A stretch of 41,621 nt of DNA from an uncultured Bacilli bacterium. GTDB taxonomy: Bacteria > Bacillota_I > Bacilli_A > RF39 > UBA660. Below the pieces are notes generated by a model. It did no database searches and had not been told where the DNA came from. It saw only the letters and a program-made list of their open reading frames with translations. The DNA lies in contig CANQBF010000007.1 of the NCBI GenBank assembly GCA_947588895.1, positions 1 to 41,621 on the forward strand, given 5' to 3'. This document shows, piece by piece, positions 9,649 through 18,214 of the stretch. Every line of letters begins with the position of its first letter. Positions within the stretch are counted from its first letter, which is position 1. Made by a program: the position numbers and the translations under genes.

Positions 9649-10527
9649 ATGATAGGTGTAATAATAATAATTTTTGTCTATCGTGGCCGAAAAGAAGGAA
9701 AAGATTATAAAAAAGTTACTGATAAAGTAGGTAAAATATATACTAAGTATGCACCTTATTCTTTTAAAGTTGTTAGAGACAAAGCTAAAGAATTAGGCCA
9801 AGAATTCACTTTTAAACAATATTTAGGTCAAGCTGTTTTATTAGGTGGCTTTGCTGGTATTATTGGTTATTTCTATTTTTATAGCTTAATTTGGGCTTTA
9901 GTATATGCTGGAGCAGTAATATTATTTATTCCATATTTAACTTATTTAAGATTACAAAGAGTATATAGTGAATTTATTTTTGAACAAATTCAAACATATA
10001 CTACTAACGTTATTATGGAATTTAATACCACTCAAAGTTTTGTTAAAAGCTTAGAGGGTGTTAGAGATTCTGGTATTATTGAAGAACCAGTTTTAGGTGA
10101 TATTAAAGAAATGATTGATATGTCTTATCGTAATGGTACAATTGATGAATCAATTGAGTATTTTAATAATAAATATCCATTCTATATGGTAAAAAATATG
10201 CACCAATTGTTCTTACAAATTACTAAAGAAGGTGCAAGAGATGCAGGTGAATCTCTTGAAAATATGTCACTAGATATCGATGCTCTAGTTGAAGGTGTAT
10301 ATCGTGACCAAATGGATCGTAAAAACTTTCATAAAAGATTTTTAACATTTGGAGCAGTTCTTTATTCTTTAGTTATTGTTGTTGAATTCTTACTTGGTAA
10401 AGATAGTTATATCGAGATGTTAAAAGAATGGTATGTTCAACTTTTATTACATGCGATTATACTTATTAATTTATATTTCTTAATATCAGGAGAGAAATAC
10501 TATAATGAAGATGTGGGGGCTGAATAA
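9649..10527 (+). CDS. TadB-like (T2SS-F superfamily) inner-membrane platform protein; true start probably upstream of 9649 at ATT 9619 or ATA 9622
   Basis: TM pairs flanking a cytoplasmic segment (YMVKNMHQLFLQITKEGARDAGESLENMSLDIDALVEGVYRDQMDRKNFHKRF); gene order after CpaF. Confidence 0.72.
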   Translation: MIGVIIIIFVYRGRKEGKDYKKVTDKVGKIYTKYAPYSFKVVRDKAKELGQEFTFKQYLGQAVLLGGFAGIIGYFYFYSLIWALVYAGAVILFIPYLTYLRLQRVYSEFIFEQIQTYTTNVIMEFNTTQSFVKSLEGVRDSGIIEEPVLGDIKEMIDMSYRNGTIDESIEYFNNKYPFYMVKNMHQLFLQITKEGARDAGESLENMSLDIDALVEGVYRDQMDRKNFHKRFLTFGAVLYSLVIVVEFLLGKDSYIEMLKEWYVQLLLHAIILINLYFLISGEKYYNEDVGAE

Positions 10528-11315
10528 TGCAAATAGAAATAATTATTGTTGGCATGCTTATAATATTCTTAATGTCTTATAATGGACAATTTAGTGTTAA
10601 AGCCCTTATATCTGATAATATGAATATCTTTAGAAAGTTAAAAGAAGATGACTGGGATTTTTATGTTAGAGCTAAATATGGTGATAACATGAATGCTGAG
10701 GCATTATTTGCTAATCGTATTAGAAATGGTTTAATTACAATATTAGTATTAATATTTTTTTGGATAACTAAATTAGATGCTTTACACATTTTAATTAGTT
10801 TTGTTGGTGGTTTCTTAATATTTAAATTAGATTATTTAAATATTAAATCATATTATCGTAGTCATATATTTTATATTGATAGTATGTTACCACATTATTT
10901 AAAAGGTATCGAAATATTAATTCAACACTATACTGTACCAGTAGCAATAGGTAAATCAATAACTGATGCACCAGAAATTTTTAAAGATGGATTACAAGAA
11001 ATGATAAACGAAATTAATTCCGGTGATGATTCAATTAATCCATATATGAATTTTGCTAAAAAATATCCAGTACGTGATTCCATGCGTATGATGCGTCTTT
11101 TATATCGTTTAAGTTTAGGTAGTCAAGACCGTAAACAAGAACAAATGCTTATGTTTTCAAGAACAATATCTAACTTACAACAAAAAGCAAGAGAAACTAG
11201 ATATAAAAATAGACTTGAAAAAATGGAAGGGAAAACCATGAAAATGTTAATTTCAACAGGTATAGGAGTTATGATCTTACTAGTTGTTGCTTTAATGCAA
11301 ATGATGACAATATAA
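10527..11315 (+). CDS. TadC-like (T2SS-F superfamily) platform protein
   Basis: Multi-TM protein with cytoplasmic helical part (HIFYIDSMLPHYLKGIEILIQHYTVPVAIGKSI...); overlaps previous gene; order CpaF-TadB-TadC. Confidence 0.65.
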   Translation: MQIEIIIVGMLIIFLMSYNGQFSVKALISDNMNIFRKLKEDDWDFYVRAKYGDNMNAEALFANRIRNGLITILVLIFFWITKLDALHILISFVGGFLIFKLDYLNIKSYYRSHIFYIDSMLPHYLKGIEILIQHYTVPVAIGKSITDAPEIFKDGLQEMINEINSGDDSINPYMNFAKKYPVRDSMRMMRLLYRLSLGSQDRKQEQMLMFSRTISNLQQKARETRYKNRLEKMEGKTMKMLISTGIGVMILLVVALMQMMTI

Positions 11316-11337
11316 AGTTGAGTAATCAACTTTTTTT
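11315..11337 (+). terminator. Rho-independent terminator between TadC-like and pilin-like genes
   Basis: AAGTTGA-GTAA-TCAACTT followed by a T run. Confidence 0.75.
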
Positions 11338-11400
11338 GTATATTTATGTCAAATAATTAATTTTAATTTAAATGTTTCAAAAAAATTTCCCTTAAAATAA

Positions 11401-11429
11401 TTGATATTTTAAGTAATGTCGGTTATAAT
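11401..11429 (+). promoter_or_regulatory. Strong predicted sigma-A promoter for the pilin-like genes
   Basis: TTGATA (11401-11406) - 17 bp - TATAAT (11424-11429), followed by SD aaaggagga. Confidence 0.75.
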
Positions 11430-11461
11430 GATAATGTGATAATAAAGGAGGAGATAACTAT

Positions 11462-11740
11462 ATGAAAGAAGCAACAGGCGAATTAAATATGACAGTTGTT
11501 ACAGTAGTAGCAATCGCTGCTTTAGTTGGAATTTTCTATGTATTTATTTGGCCTACTATTCAATTAGGTATGGCTTTATCAGCTGCTTGTAGTGCATCTG
11601 GAGGTCAAGCATATGATACTACATTATCTGATGGCGGTAAAATTACTTGTGATGGAGGTACTCCAAATAAATGTGGATATACACCTGGTGAAAATACTAG
11701 AAAAGTAATTCTTGGTAGTGGAAATAGAAATTGTGAGTAA
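11462..11740 (+). CDS. Pilin-like small protein 1 (MKEATGEL- motif)
   Basis: 92 aa; MKEATGELNMTVVTVVAIAALVGIFYVFIWP; single N-terminal hydrophobic helix, then a Cys-containing ectodomain. Confidence 0.7.
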   Translation: MKEATGELNMTVVTVVAIAALVGIFYVFIWPTIQLGMALSAACSASGGQAYDTTLSDGGKITCDGGTPNKCGYTPGENTRKVILGSGNRNCE

Positions 11741-11746
11741 TAAGTA

Positions 11747-12004
11747 ATGAAAGAGGCGACAGGAGAATTAGTATCTTCAGTTACTGTATTGGTGGCTATT
11801 GGAATTCTAATGGCCTCTTTTTACTATGTATTATGGCCAGTAATTAAACAAGGCTTTGAAAATACAACGGCTTGTAATAAAGCAATATGTGAGCCATGTA
11901 AGGATTCATCAGGTAAACCAAGTAACAAATGTGACACAGTAACTTGTTATAGAAATGGTATAAAAGATGATGAACATGAAGTAAAATGCGTTTATAAAGG
12001 ATAA
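11747..12004 (+). CDS. Pilin-like small protein 2 (MKEATGEL- motif)
   Basis: 85 aa; MKEATGELVSSVTVLVAIGILMASFYYVLWP; Cys-rich C-terminus (CNKAICEPCK...CDTVTC). Confidence 0.7.
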   Translation: MKEATGELVSSVTVLVAIGILMASFYYVLWPVIKQGFENTTACNKAICEPCKDSSGKPSNKCDTVTCYRNGIKDDEHEVKCVYKG

Positions 12005-12026
12005 AAGAAAGGATAGTGAGTGATTA

Positions 12027-12542
12027 ATGCGTGAATCAGTTGGTGGATTATCATTATTTCAAATAGTAATAGCCTTTATTTTGTTATTTACTGCTATAAT
12101 GTGTCTAACCATTAATCACTCTAAAGCCTTTGCTGTTAAAGATGAAATTGTTAGTATAATTGAAGAAAGTGCAATAGATTCAGCTGGTAATTTAAGTGAT
12201 AAAACTATAGAAACAATAATGGAACGTTTAGCGGAAATTGGTTATCAAGCCACAGGACATTGTGAAGAAGGTTGGCAAGGATATAGTCCTAATAACAACG
12301 ATACAATGAATAATGCCTTTTTTTGCTTGAAAAAAGTAAATGTTTATGATCAAATGCGTAGTGATGCTGATAAACATTGTACACTTAATAGTTGCATTGT
12401 TGTAGGAGATGATGATTATCCATATATGTACTATTATAAAGTAAGATTATTTTATAAATTAGATATACCAATAGTAGATAGAATGGATTTTAATGTTACA
12501 AGTTCTACAAAATTATTAACGGCAGAAAGGTCAAAGAATTAG
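12027..12542 (+). CDS. Pilin-like protein 3 (minor pilin-like)
   Basis: MRESVGGLSLFQIVIAFILLFTAIMCLTI; ectodomain HCEEGW...FFCLKK...YYYKVRLFYKLDIPIVDRMDF resembles the next gene. Confidence 0.65.
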   Translation: MRESVGGLSLFQIVIAFILLFTAIMCLTINHSKAFAVKDEIVSIIEESAIDSAGNLSDKTIETIMERLAEIGYQATGHCEEGWQGYSPNNNDTMNNAFFCLKKVNVYDQMRSDADKHCTLNSCIVVGDDDYPYMYYYKVRLFYKLDIPIVDRMDFNVTSSTKLLTAERSKN

Positions 12543-12545
12543 ATT

Positions 12546-13070
12546 ATGAGACAAAGTACAGGAACAATTAATACCTTTCGTTTTATGATAGTATTTATTT
12601 TAATATTTGCAAGTTTTTTAACAATTGCAATATCATATAATAAAGTAATTCGAATGAAAAATGAATCATTATTAATTATTGAAAAATATGAAGGCGTAAC
12701 AGAACAATCATTACGTATTATAAATAATTTTTTATATCAAAATGGTTATAGATCAACTAGTACTTGTGAAGATGATGAAGTAGGTATGAAAGATATAGCA
12801 CCAGATGCTGCTATAGTATTAGATAATAGACCAAATGAACGATATTATTATTGTCTTAAAAAATATGAAATAAAAAAACAACAAGGTAGTACAACTGCTA
12901 ATACTACTCATATATACTATGATTTAAAATTATTTTTTAAATTTGAATTAGATTTATTTGATGGTATAGATTTAATGAATTTTCATATTCAAAGTGAAAC
13001 AAAAAGAATCGTTTATCATAGTGAAATAAATTATATTGAAGTTCCAAGTGAAATTAGAATAGGAAGTTAA
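12546..13070 (+). CDS. Pilin-like protein 4, paralog of the previous gene
   Basis: MRQSTGTINTFRFMIVFILIFASFLTIAI; TCEDDE...YYCLKK...IYYDLKLFFKFELDLFDGIDL parallels the preceding ORF. Confidence 0.65.
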   Translation: MRQSTGTINTFRFMIVFILIFASFLTIAISYNKVIRMKNESLLIIEKYEGVTEQSLRIINNFLYQNGYRSTSTCEDDEVGMKDIAPDAAIVLDNRPNERYYYCLKKYEIKKQQGSTTANTTHIYYDLKLFFKFELDLFDGIDLMNFHIQSETKRIVYHSEINYIEVPSEIRIGS

Positions 13071-13072
13071 AC

Positions 13073-14041
13073 ATGAATGTAATCGTATCAAACAAATATC
13101 AAACGTTATTAGGAACATTAAATATTGATGTTATTAAAAGTATTAATGGAGAATTTAGTGTTCAAGATTTAGTAAATCAATTTACTAATTTTTTCTATAA
13201 TAAAATGATAATAGATATTACTGCTATTAAAAATTATGAAGATATTAATACTATGCGTGAATTATCTTTAAATTTTGATATGGATAAAGTAATTATTTTA
13301 TTAGATGATTCTCCAAGTGTTAATTCAGCAAGTTATCTATCTCAAATGGTTTCGGTAGGTATCTATAACTTTACAAGAAATATCGATGCTGTACCATTTT
13401 TAATTCAAAATCCTAATAGTTATAAAGATGTAGCTAATTATCAAAACTTTAATGGTTCATTAGATGATACCATTAAAGGAGAAGTTAGTGTTGAAGATAT
13501 TCCAATAGGTCATCGAATAATTGGAATAAAAAACATTACAGAACATGCTGGTGCAACTACATTAGTATATATGTTAAAAAAACATTTGGAGCATTATTAT
13601 CGTGTTAAAGCTTTTGAAGTAAATAATACTGATTTTGAATTTTTAAATGATAAGGAATTAGAAAGTGCTGATTTTATGAGCATTAATTCTAAACTTGCTA
13701 ATTATAATAATAATGATGTTATATTAATAGATTTAAATGATGGACCAGAAAATATATGTACAGAAGTAATATATTTAATTGAGCCAGGAATACTTAAATT
13801 AAATAAATTAATAAGACAAGATAGAAGAATATTTGATAAATTAAGAGGTAAAAAGATTGTTCTTAATAAAAGTATATTAAATAATAATGATGTAAGAGAT
13901 TTTGAACATGAAAGTGGTAGTAAAGTATTCTTTAATTTACCTTGTTTAGATGAAAAACTTGATAATAATCAAAAAATAAATGAATTTTTAGTCGCTTTAG
14001 GTTTTTCAAGATTAGAAGTAGAACAAAATAATAAATGGTAA
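13073..14041 (+). CDS. TadZ/CpaE-like MinD-superfamily protein with degenerate P-loop
   Basis: Receiver-like N-terminal half, then GIKNITEHAGATTLVYMLKKHL (degenerate deviant Walker A) and DVILIDLNDG. Confidence 0.55.
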   Translation: MNVIVSNKYQTLLGTLNIDVIKSINGEFSVQDLVNQFTNFFYNKMIIDITAIKNYEDINTMRELSLNFDMDKVIILLDDSPSVNSASYLSQMVSVGIYNFTRNIDAVPFLIQNPNSYKDVANYQNFNGSLDDTIKGEVSVEDIPIGHRIIGIKNITEHAGATTLVYMLKKHLEHYYRVKAFEVNNTDFEFLNDKELESADFMSINSKLANYNNNDVILIDLNDGPENICTEVIYLIEPGILKLNKLIRQDRRIFDKLRGKKIVLNKSILNNNDVRDFEHESGSKVFFNLPCLDEKLDNNQKINEFLVALGFSRLEVEQNNKW

Positions 14042-14085
14042 ATTAATAGTTTGAATATATAAATTGTAAAATATTGTCATTTTTC

Positions 14086-14114
14086 TTGACATATAAACAT
14101 AATTTAGGTAAAAT
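14086..14114 (+). promoter_or_regulatory. Predicted sigma-A promoter for first VirB2-like gene
   Basis: TTGACA (14086-14091) - 17 bp - TAAAAT (14109-14114). Confidence 0.7.
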
Positions 14115-14148
14115 TTAAGTAGAAAAAGAGAAAGAAGGTTGTTTTTAG

Positions 14149-14511
14149 ATGTTATTATTAGATGCTACTAATTTATGTACAGACCTTTCACCTATGTTAA
14201 AATTATTAGGCTGGGTAGTTACTATAATTAAAATTGTTATTCCTTTAATTTTAATTGTATTAGGAATGGTTGATTTAGGAAAGGCTGTTGTATCAAGTGA
14301 GGATAAAGCAATTAATAAATCTGTAACAAAATTAATTCAAAGATTTATTGCTGCTGTAGTTATCTTCTTTATACCTGCAATAGTTAACGCTATATTTAGT
14401 GCTATTGGAGTTATGTCTGGTAGTGAACAATCACAATTTACTTGTGCTGTTAAATGTATAACAAATGTTAGCAGTTGTCCTACATCAGAATTAGAACCAG
14501 GAAATAACTAA
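14149..14511 (+). CDS. VirB2/TrbC-like two-TM subunit 1
   Basis: IVIPLILIVLGMVDLGKAVVSSEDKAINKSVTKLIQRFIAAVVIFFIPAIVNAIF; C-terminal Cys tail. Confidence 0.65.
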   Translation: MLLLDATNLCTDLSPMLKLLGWVVTIIKIVIPLILIVLGMVDLGKAVVSSEDKAINKSVTKLIQRFIAAVVIFFIPAIVNAIFSAIGVMSGSEQSQFTCAVKCITNVSSCPTSELEPGNN

Positions 14512-14516
14512 GTATT

Positions 14517-14544
14517 AAAAAATCACATTTTTGTGATTTTTTTT
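14517..14544 (+). terminator. Rho-independent terminator
   Basis: AATCACA-TTTT-TGTGATT followed by T run. Confidence 0.7.
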
Positions 14545-14571
14545 GTATATTTTAAATAAATGTTGTATAAT
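14543..14571 (+). promoter_or_regulatory. Predicted sigma-A promoter for second VirB2-like gene
   Basis: TTGTAT (14543-14548) - 17 bp - TATAAT (14566-14571). Confidence 0.6.
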
Positions 14572-14579
14572 AACCACTT

Positions 14580-15383
14580 GTGAGGAAATATATGAAAAAA
14601 ATTAATAAATTATTATTTATATTTTTTATAATATTTGTGAATATTAAATTAGTAAATGCCTTTACTAGTGATTCATGCATGAATGGTTATACTTTAGTGG
14701 GGGATTATACATGTTTTAAATCAATACCTGCTCAAAATTATTATGGTAAATATGCATGTACTAATGATATGGGAGAATTACAAGGTAAAGAATGTATATC
14801 TTATTATAATTTAGAACAACCCAGTAATGAAAATAATAATTGTGATAGTGGTTATACAGCAATTGGAGGTTATTGTTATAAATATATAGGTAGTGCTAGA
14901 AATTATTATGGTGTTTATAGTTGTGTTTATGGTACTAATATTGGAGTATCTTGTTATGATATAAAGAATACAAATAATAATAATGAAATATTAAATAACG
15001 AAAATGTTAATAATGATAATAAAGTTGAATATGAAGTAATAGATTATAGAAAAGTATGTACGAGTGATGAAGGAGTAAGAAAAGTAGTTAAGTTTACTGG
15101 TACAATAATTTTAATATGTCGATTTATTGCACCATTATTAATTATAGTATTAGGAATGATTGATTTTGGAAAATCAGTAATGTCTAATGATGATAAAGCT
15201 ATTAGTAAGTCTAGTCAGGCATTAATTAGAAGATTTATAGCCGGAGTAGCTATCTTCTTTATACCATTACTATTATCATATGGAATTAATTTTGTTAGTA
15301 AAGTATTAAATAATGGTAAAGAAGATACTAACTCATTAAAAGATTGTACCATTTGTGTTTTAAACGTTAATAAATGTAAATAG
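14580..15383 (+). CDS. VirB2/TrbC-like two-TM subunit 2 fused to secreted Cys-rich ectodomain (likely start ATG 14592)
   Basis: Signal peptide; two Cys-rich repeats (CMNGYTLVGDYTCFKSIPAQNYYGKYAC and CDSGYTAIGGYCYKYIGSARNYYGVYSC); then CRFIAPLLIIVLGMIDFGKSVMSNDDKAISKSSQALIRRFIAGVAIFFIPLLL. Confidence 0.65.
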   Translation: MRKYMKKINKLLFIFFIIFVNIKLVNAFTSDSCMNGYTLVGDYTCFKSIPAQNYYGKYACTNDMGELQGKECISYYNLEQPSNENNNCDSGYTAIGGYCYKYIGSARNYYGVYSCVYGTNIGVSCYDIKNTNNNNEILNNENVNNDNKVEYEVIDYRKVCTSDEGVRKVVKFTGTIILICRFIAPLLIIVLGMIDFGKSVMSNDDKAISKSSQALIRRFIAGVAIFFIPLLLSYGINFVSKVLNNGKEDTNSLKDCTICVLNVNKCK

Positions 15384-15404
15384 ACAAGTAATTGTCTATT
15401 TTTT
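15381..15404 (+). terminator. Rho-independent terminator overlapping the stop codon
   Basis: TAGACAA-GTAA-TTGTCTA followed by T run. Confidence 0.7.
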
Positions 15405-15448
15405 ATTGAAAAATAATGCTATAATTCAAATAAGGTAGGTTATATGAT

Positions 15449-16831
15449 ATGAAAATAAATAAACTAATAATTTTAATATCCTTTTTTTTATTTATTCCTA
15501 GAGTTAATGCATATGTGTGTAAATATGATTCATATCAAGATAAAATTTCTAATGAATCTGGTGGTTATCAAATTAATGGCTGTGGTGTTGTAGAAATTAC
15601 TTTTAATGACTCTACAGGACAAGTAGATAGTAATAGTATAAAATATTTTAATAAGCCTGATCCAACAGCACCAAAAAATTACTTTGAAACATTTTATTTT
15701 AATATTCCAAATGATAGATATATATATGATATTGGAGAATGTCCAACATTAGATATTGGATTAGATAGGTTAGGAAGTAATTATTGTAGTTTTTTTGCAA
15801 GTAATGATACTTCTACTCAAAGTACAAATTTAAAGCAAAATGTTCATTATTTATATTATGGTATAAAAGGATACAAAGATAATGAACAAATACCAGTACA
15901 AGATGATGGGGTAGATGAAAAATATAAAGAAGAAGTATATGCTGTATTTGGCTCTGTTGGTCATGATTATGGTAATGCCGGTAGTTGCATTATTGGAGAG
16001 TTAAGATACGTTTTTATTAGTAGTGTAAATGCTACTGTTGTAGGATGTGTTGGTAAAAATGAAGAAAATGCACCATTTCCTGCTTGTGGTGGCAATGGTA
16101 TAAGGATGCTTGAAAAAGGGGAAAGAATAGAGCCAAGTCAAAAAACGGGATATATCATTGGAGTGTGTGAAAATCCATCAGTAATTCCTGAGTATCAAAA
16201 AGCATATACATGTGTATATGCTAATACGCCTTGTGGAAGATTTGATGTTCAAAGAGATGGTTATGGAAAATTAAGTGTAAAAATGGATAAAAGCTATCAA
16301 TATACTTCTGATATAGCAACTGATTATTTTAAAAACGATGGCAAATGTCCGGATTTATATGCTAAATATGAAAACAGGTCTTGTAAAATTATGTCATTTT
16401 ATTCTAATAGTGGATATACAAAAGTTCAAGGTATGAGTCAAGATGCTTACTATGCAAGTATTCAGGATAAGACAGAACAAACTTATGAACCGGATTATCG
16501 TAATCTTTGTTCAACTGATGCAGGTGTTCAAAAAATAGTAAGATTTACTGGTATACTTATTTTATTATGTCGATTTATTGCTCCAATAATAATAATTGTT
16601 TTAGGAATGATTGATTTATTTAAATCAGTAACATCAAGTGATGATAAAGCAATATCAAAAGCAGGTAAAGCGTTAATAAGAAGAATAATTGCTGGTTTTG
16701 CTGTCTTTATCGCTCCATCATTAATAAAATTTGCTATTACAGGTGCTAATAAAATAATTAATAAAAACGAAACATCTGTTGTTAATGCTTGTACAAAATG
16801 TGTTTTTGAGCCATTTAAATGTAATAAGTAA
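15449..16831 (+). CDS. VirB2/TrbC-like two-TM subunit 3 fused to a large secreted ectodomain
   Basis: Signal peptide; ~350 aa ectodomain; C-terminal RFTGILILLCRFIAPIIIIVLGMIDLFKSVTSSDDKAISKAGKALIRRIIAGFAVFIAPSLIKFAI, closely similar to the preceding ORF. Extended -10 TGCTATAAT at 15417-15425. Confidence 0.65.
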   Translation: MKINKLIILISFFLFIPRVNAYVCKYDSYQDKISNESGGYQINGCGVVEITFNDSTGQVDSNSIKYFNKPDPTAPKNYFETFYFNIPNDRYIYDIGECPTLDIGLDRLGSNYCSFFASNDTSTQSTNLKQNVHYLYYGIKGYKDNEQIPVQDDGVDEKYKEEVYAVFGSVGHDYGNAGSCIIGELRYVFISSVNATVVGCVGKNEENAPFPACGGNGIRMLEKGERIEPSQKTGYIIGVCENPSVIPEYQKAYTCVYANTPCGRFDVQRDGYGKLSVKMDKSYQYTSDIATDYFKNDGKCPDLYAKYENRSCKIMSFYSNSGYTKVQGMSQDAYYASIQDKTEQTYEPDYRNLCSTDAGVQKIVRFTGILILLCRFIAPIIIIVLGMIDLFKSVTSSDDKAISKAGKALIRRIIAGFAVFIAPSLIKFAITGANKIINKNETSVVNACTKCVFEPFKCNK

Positions 16832-16898
16832 TTTTTTCTAGTTTTTATTATAATAATATGATAAAATTTATATGTAAAAGCGGAAGTAGGTTGATAAA

Positions 16899-17342
16899 AT
16901 GAAAAACAAAATAATAATTATAACATTCTTAGTTTTTTCAGTTTTCATGGTAAGTATCCAAAATGTTTATGCAAGAGAAAGTATTGTTGATAATAGTGGG
17001 GGTGGTTATCAAGTTTCAGAATCGACTGATAGTGAAGATGTATCTTGTCAAAGTTTATTTGGCCGTCCAACTGATAGAAATGCACCTGCGTATTACATAG
17101 TTTTAGCTTTTGATATTATTAAATACATAGCAATAATAATTTTAGTTGTAATGGCTGTTTTAGATTTTGTGAATGCCATTGCATCAGGAAAAGATGATGC
17201 AATTAATACCGCCGTAAAAAAGGTTATGGTTCGTTTTGTAATATGTGTAATAATCTTTATTTTACCTATTTTACTTAAATTTGGTTTATCACTCATTGAT
17301 GAAAGAGCAGCTCATATGTGTGGAATAGGTGGAGTAGAATAA
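16899..17342 (+). CDS. VirB2/TrbC-like two-TM subunit 4
   Basis: Signal peptide then YIAIIILVVMAVLDFVNAIASGKDDAINTAVKKVMVRFVICVIIFILPILLKFGL. Confidence 0.65.
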   Translation: MKNKIIIITFLVFSVFMVSIQNVYARESIVDNSGGGYQVSESTDSEDVSCQSLFGRPTDRNAPAYYIVLAFDIIKYIAIIILVVMAVLDFVNAIASGKDDAINTAVKKVMVRFVICVIIFILPILLKFGLSLIDERAAHMCGIGGVE

Positions 17343-17358
17343 AAAGGAGGAATAAAAA

Positions 17359-17682
17359 GTGAATAATTATTTAATACCTGCAAATACCAAAAAATCACAA
17401 TATATTTTAGGATTTTTTACTAGAACTGATTTAATATTATTTACTATTGGCTGTTTATGGTCATTTGCGATGATTTTAATAGTTAAAGAAGCTAATTTAT
17501 TTGTTTTAATTATTTGTATGTTACCAGCGTTTATTTCAGCGTTTTTAGTTATGCCAGTACCTAATTATCATAATGTACTGCAAGTTTTAACAAATATATT
17601 TAATTTTTATACAAATAGAAGAAAGTATTATTGGAGAGGTTGGTGTGTATATGAAAGATTCGGCTCAAGCGACAAGCAATAG
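17359..17682 (+). CDS. PrgI / VirB3-like T4SS protein
   Basis: 107 aa; IPANTKKSQYILGFFTRTDLILFTIGCLWSFAMILIV...LPAFISAFLVMPVPNYHNVLQVLTNIFNFYTNRRKYYWRGW matches PrgI family layout; overlaps next ORF, SD ggagga. Confidence 0.75.
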   Translation: MNNYLIPANTKKSQYILGFFTRTDLILFTIGCLWSFAMILIVKEANLFVLIICMLPAFISAFLVMPVPNYHNVLQVLTNIFNFYTNRRKYYWRGWCVYERFGSSDKQ

Positions 17683-18214
17683 CAAATATACTGATTCTTG
17701 GATGCCAGTAAAACAAATTATTAATGGAATGATTCAACTTGATAATGGTTATTATGTAACGGGAGTAAAAGTTTATCCAAGAAATATTTTTATCATGGAT
17801 GAACAATCACAAAATGCGATTATTTATAACTTAAGAAATTTTTATAATACAATTGATTTTGAATTTTGGTTAATAATTGCTGATCGTCCTGTAGATATTA
17901 ATTTATATTTAGCTGAATTACAAAAACAATATAATAACACTACTAATGGAGCAACAAGAAAAATTATCCTTCAAGATATAAATAAAGCTAATCAATTTAT
18001 GAATTTAGAGTATAATGTTGTTGATACAGAATATTATATTTTATTCCAAGAAAAAAGATTGGAATTATTACAAAAGAAATTACACAATATCATAAGTGGT
18101 TTAGCATCATGTGGACTTCAATCATCTCAAACAAGTAATAGTGATTTAAGAATGGTACTTGATAATCTTCTTAATGGAGGAGAAACAAGTAATTTTGGAA
18201 CGGTGATGAGTTAA
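17645..18214 (+). CDS. TrsD-like / VirB4 N-terminal-domain-like protein
   Basis: WMPVKQIINGMIQLDNGYYVTGVKVYPRNIFIMDEQSQNAIIYNLRNFYNTIDFEFWLIIADRPVD; sits between PrgI and the VirB4 ATPase; stop/start TAATG overlap with VirB4. Confidence 0.65.
   Translation: MYMKDSAQATSNSKYTDSWMPVKQIINGMIQLDNGYYVTGVKVYPRNIFIMDEQSQNAIIYNLRNFYNTIDFEFWLIIADRPVDINLYLAELQKQYNNTTNGATRKIILQDINKANQFMNLEYNVVDTEYYILFQEKRLELLQKKLHNIISGLASCGLQSSQTSNSDLRMVLDNLLNGGETSNFGTVMS

Noticed and set aside
17093-17806. Minus-strand ORFs 17093-17296 and 17600-17806
   Set aside because: Antisense of VirB2-like and PrgI/TrsD-like genes; no independent support.
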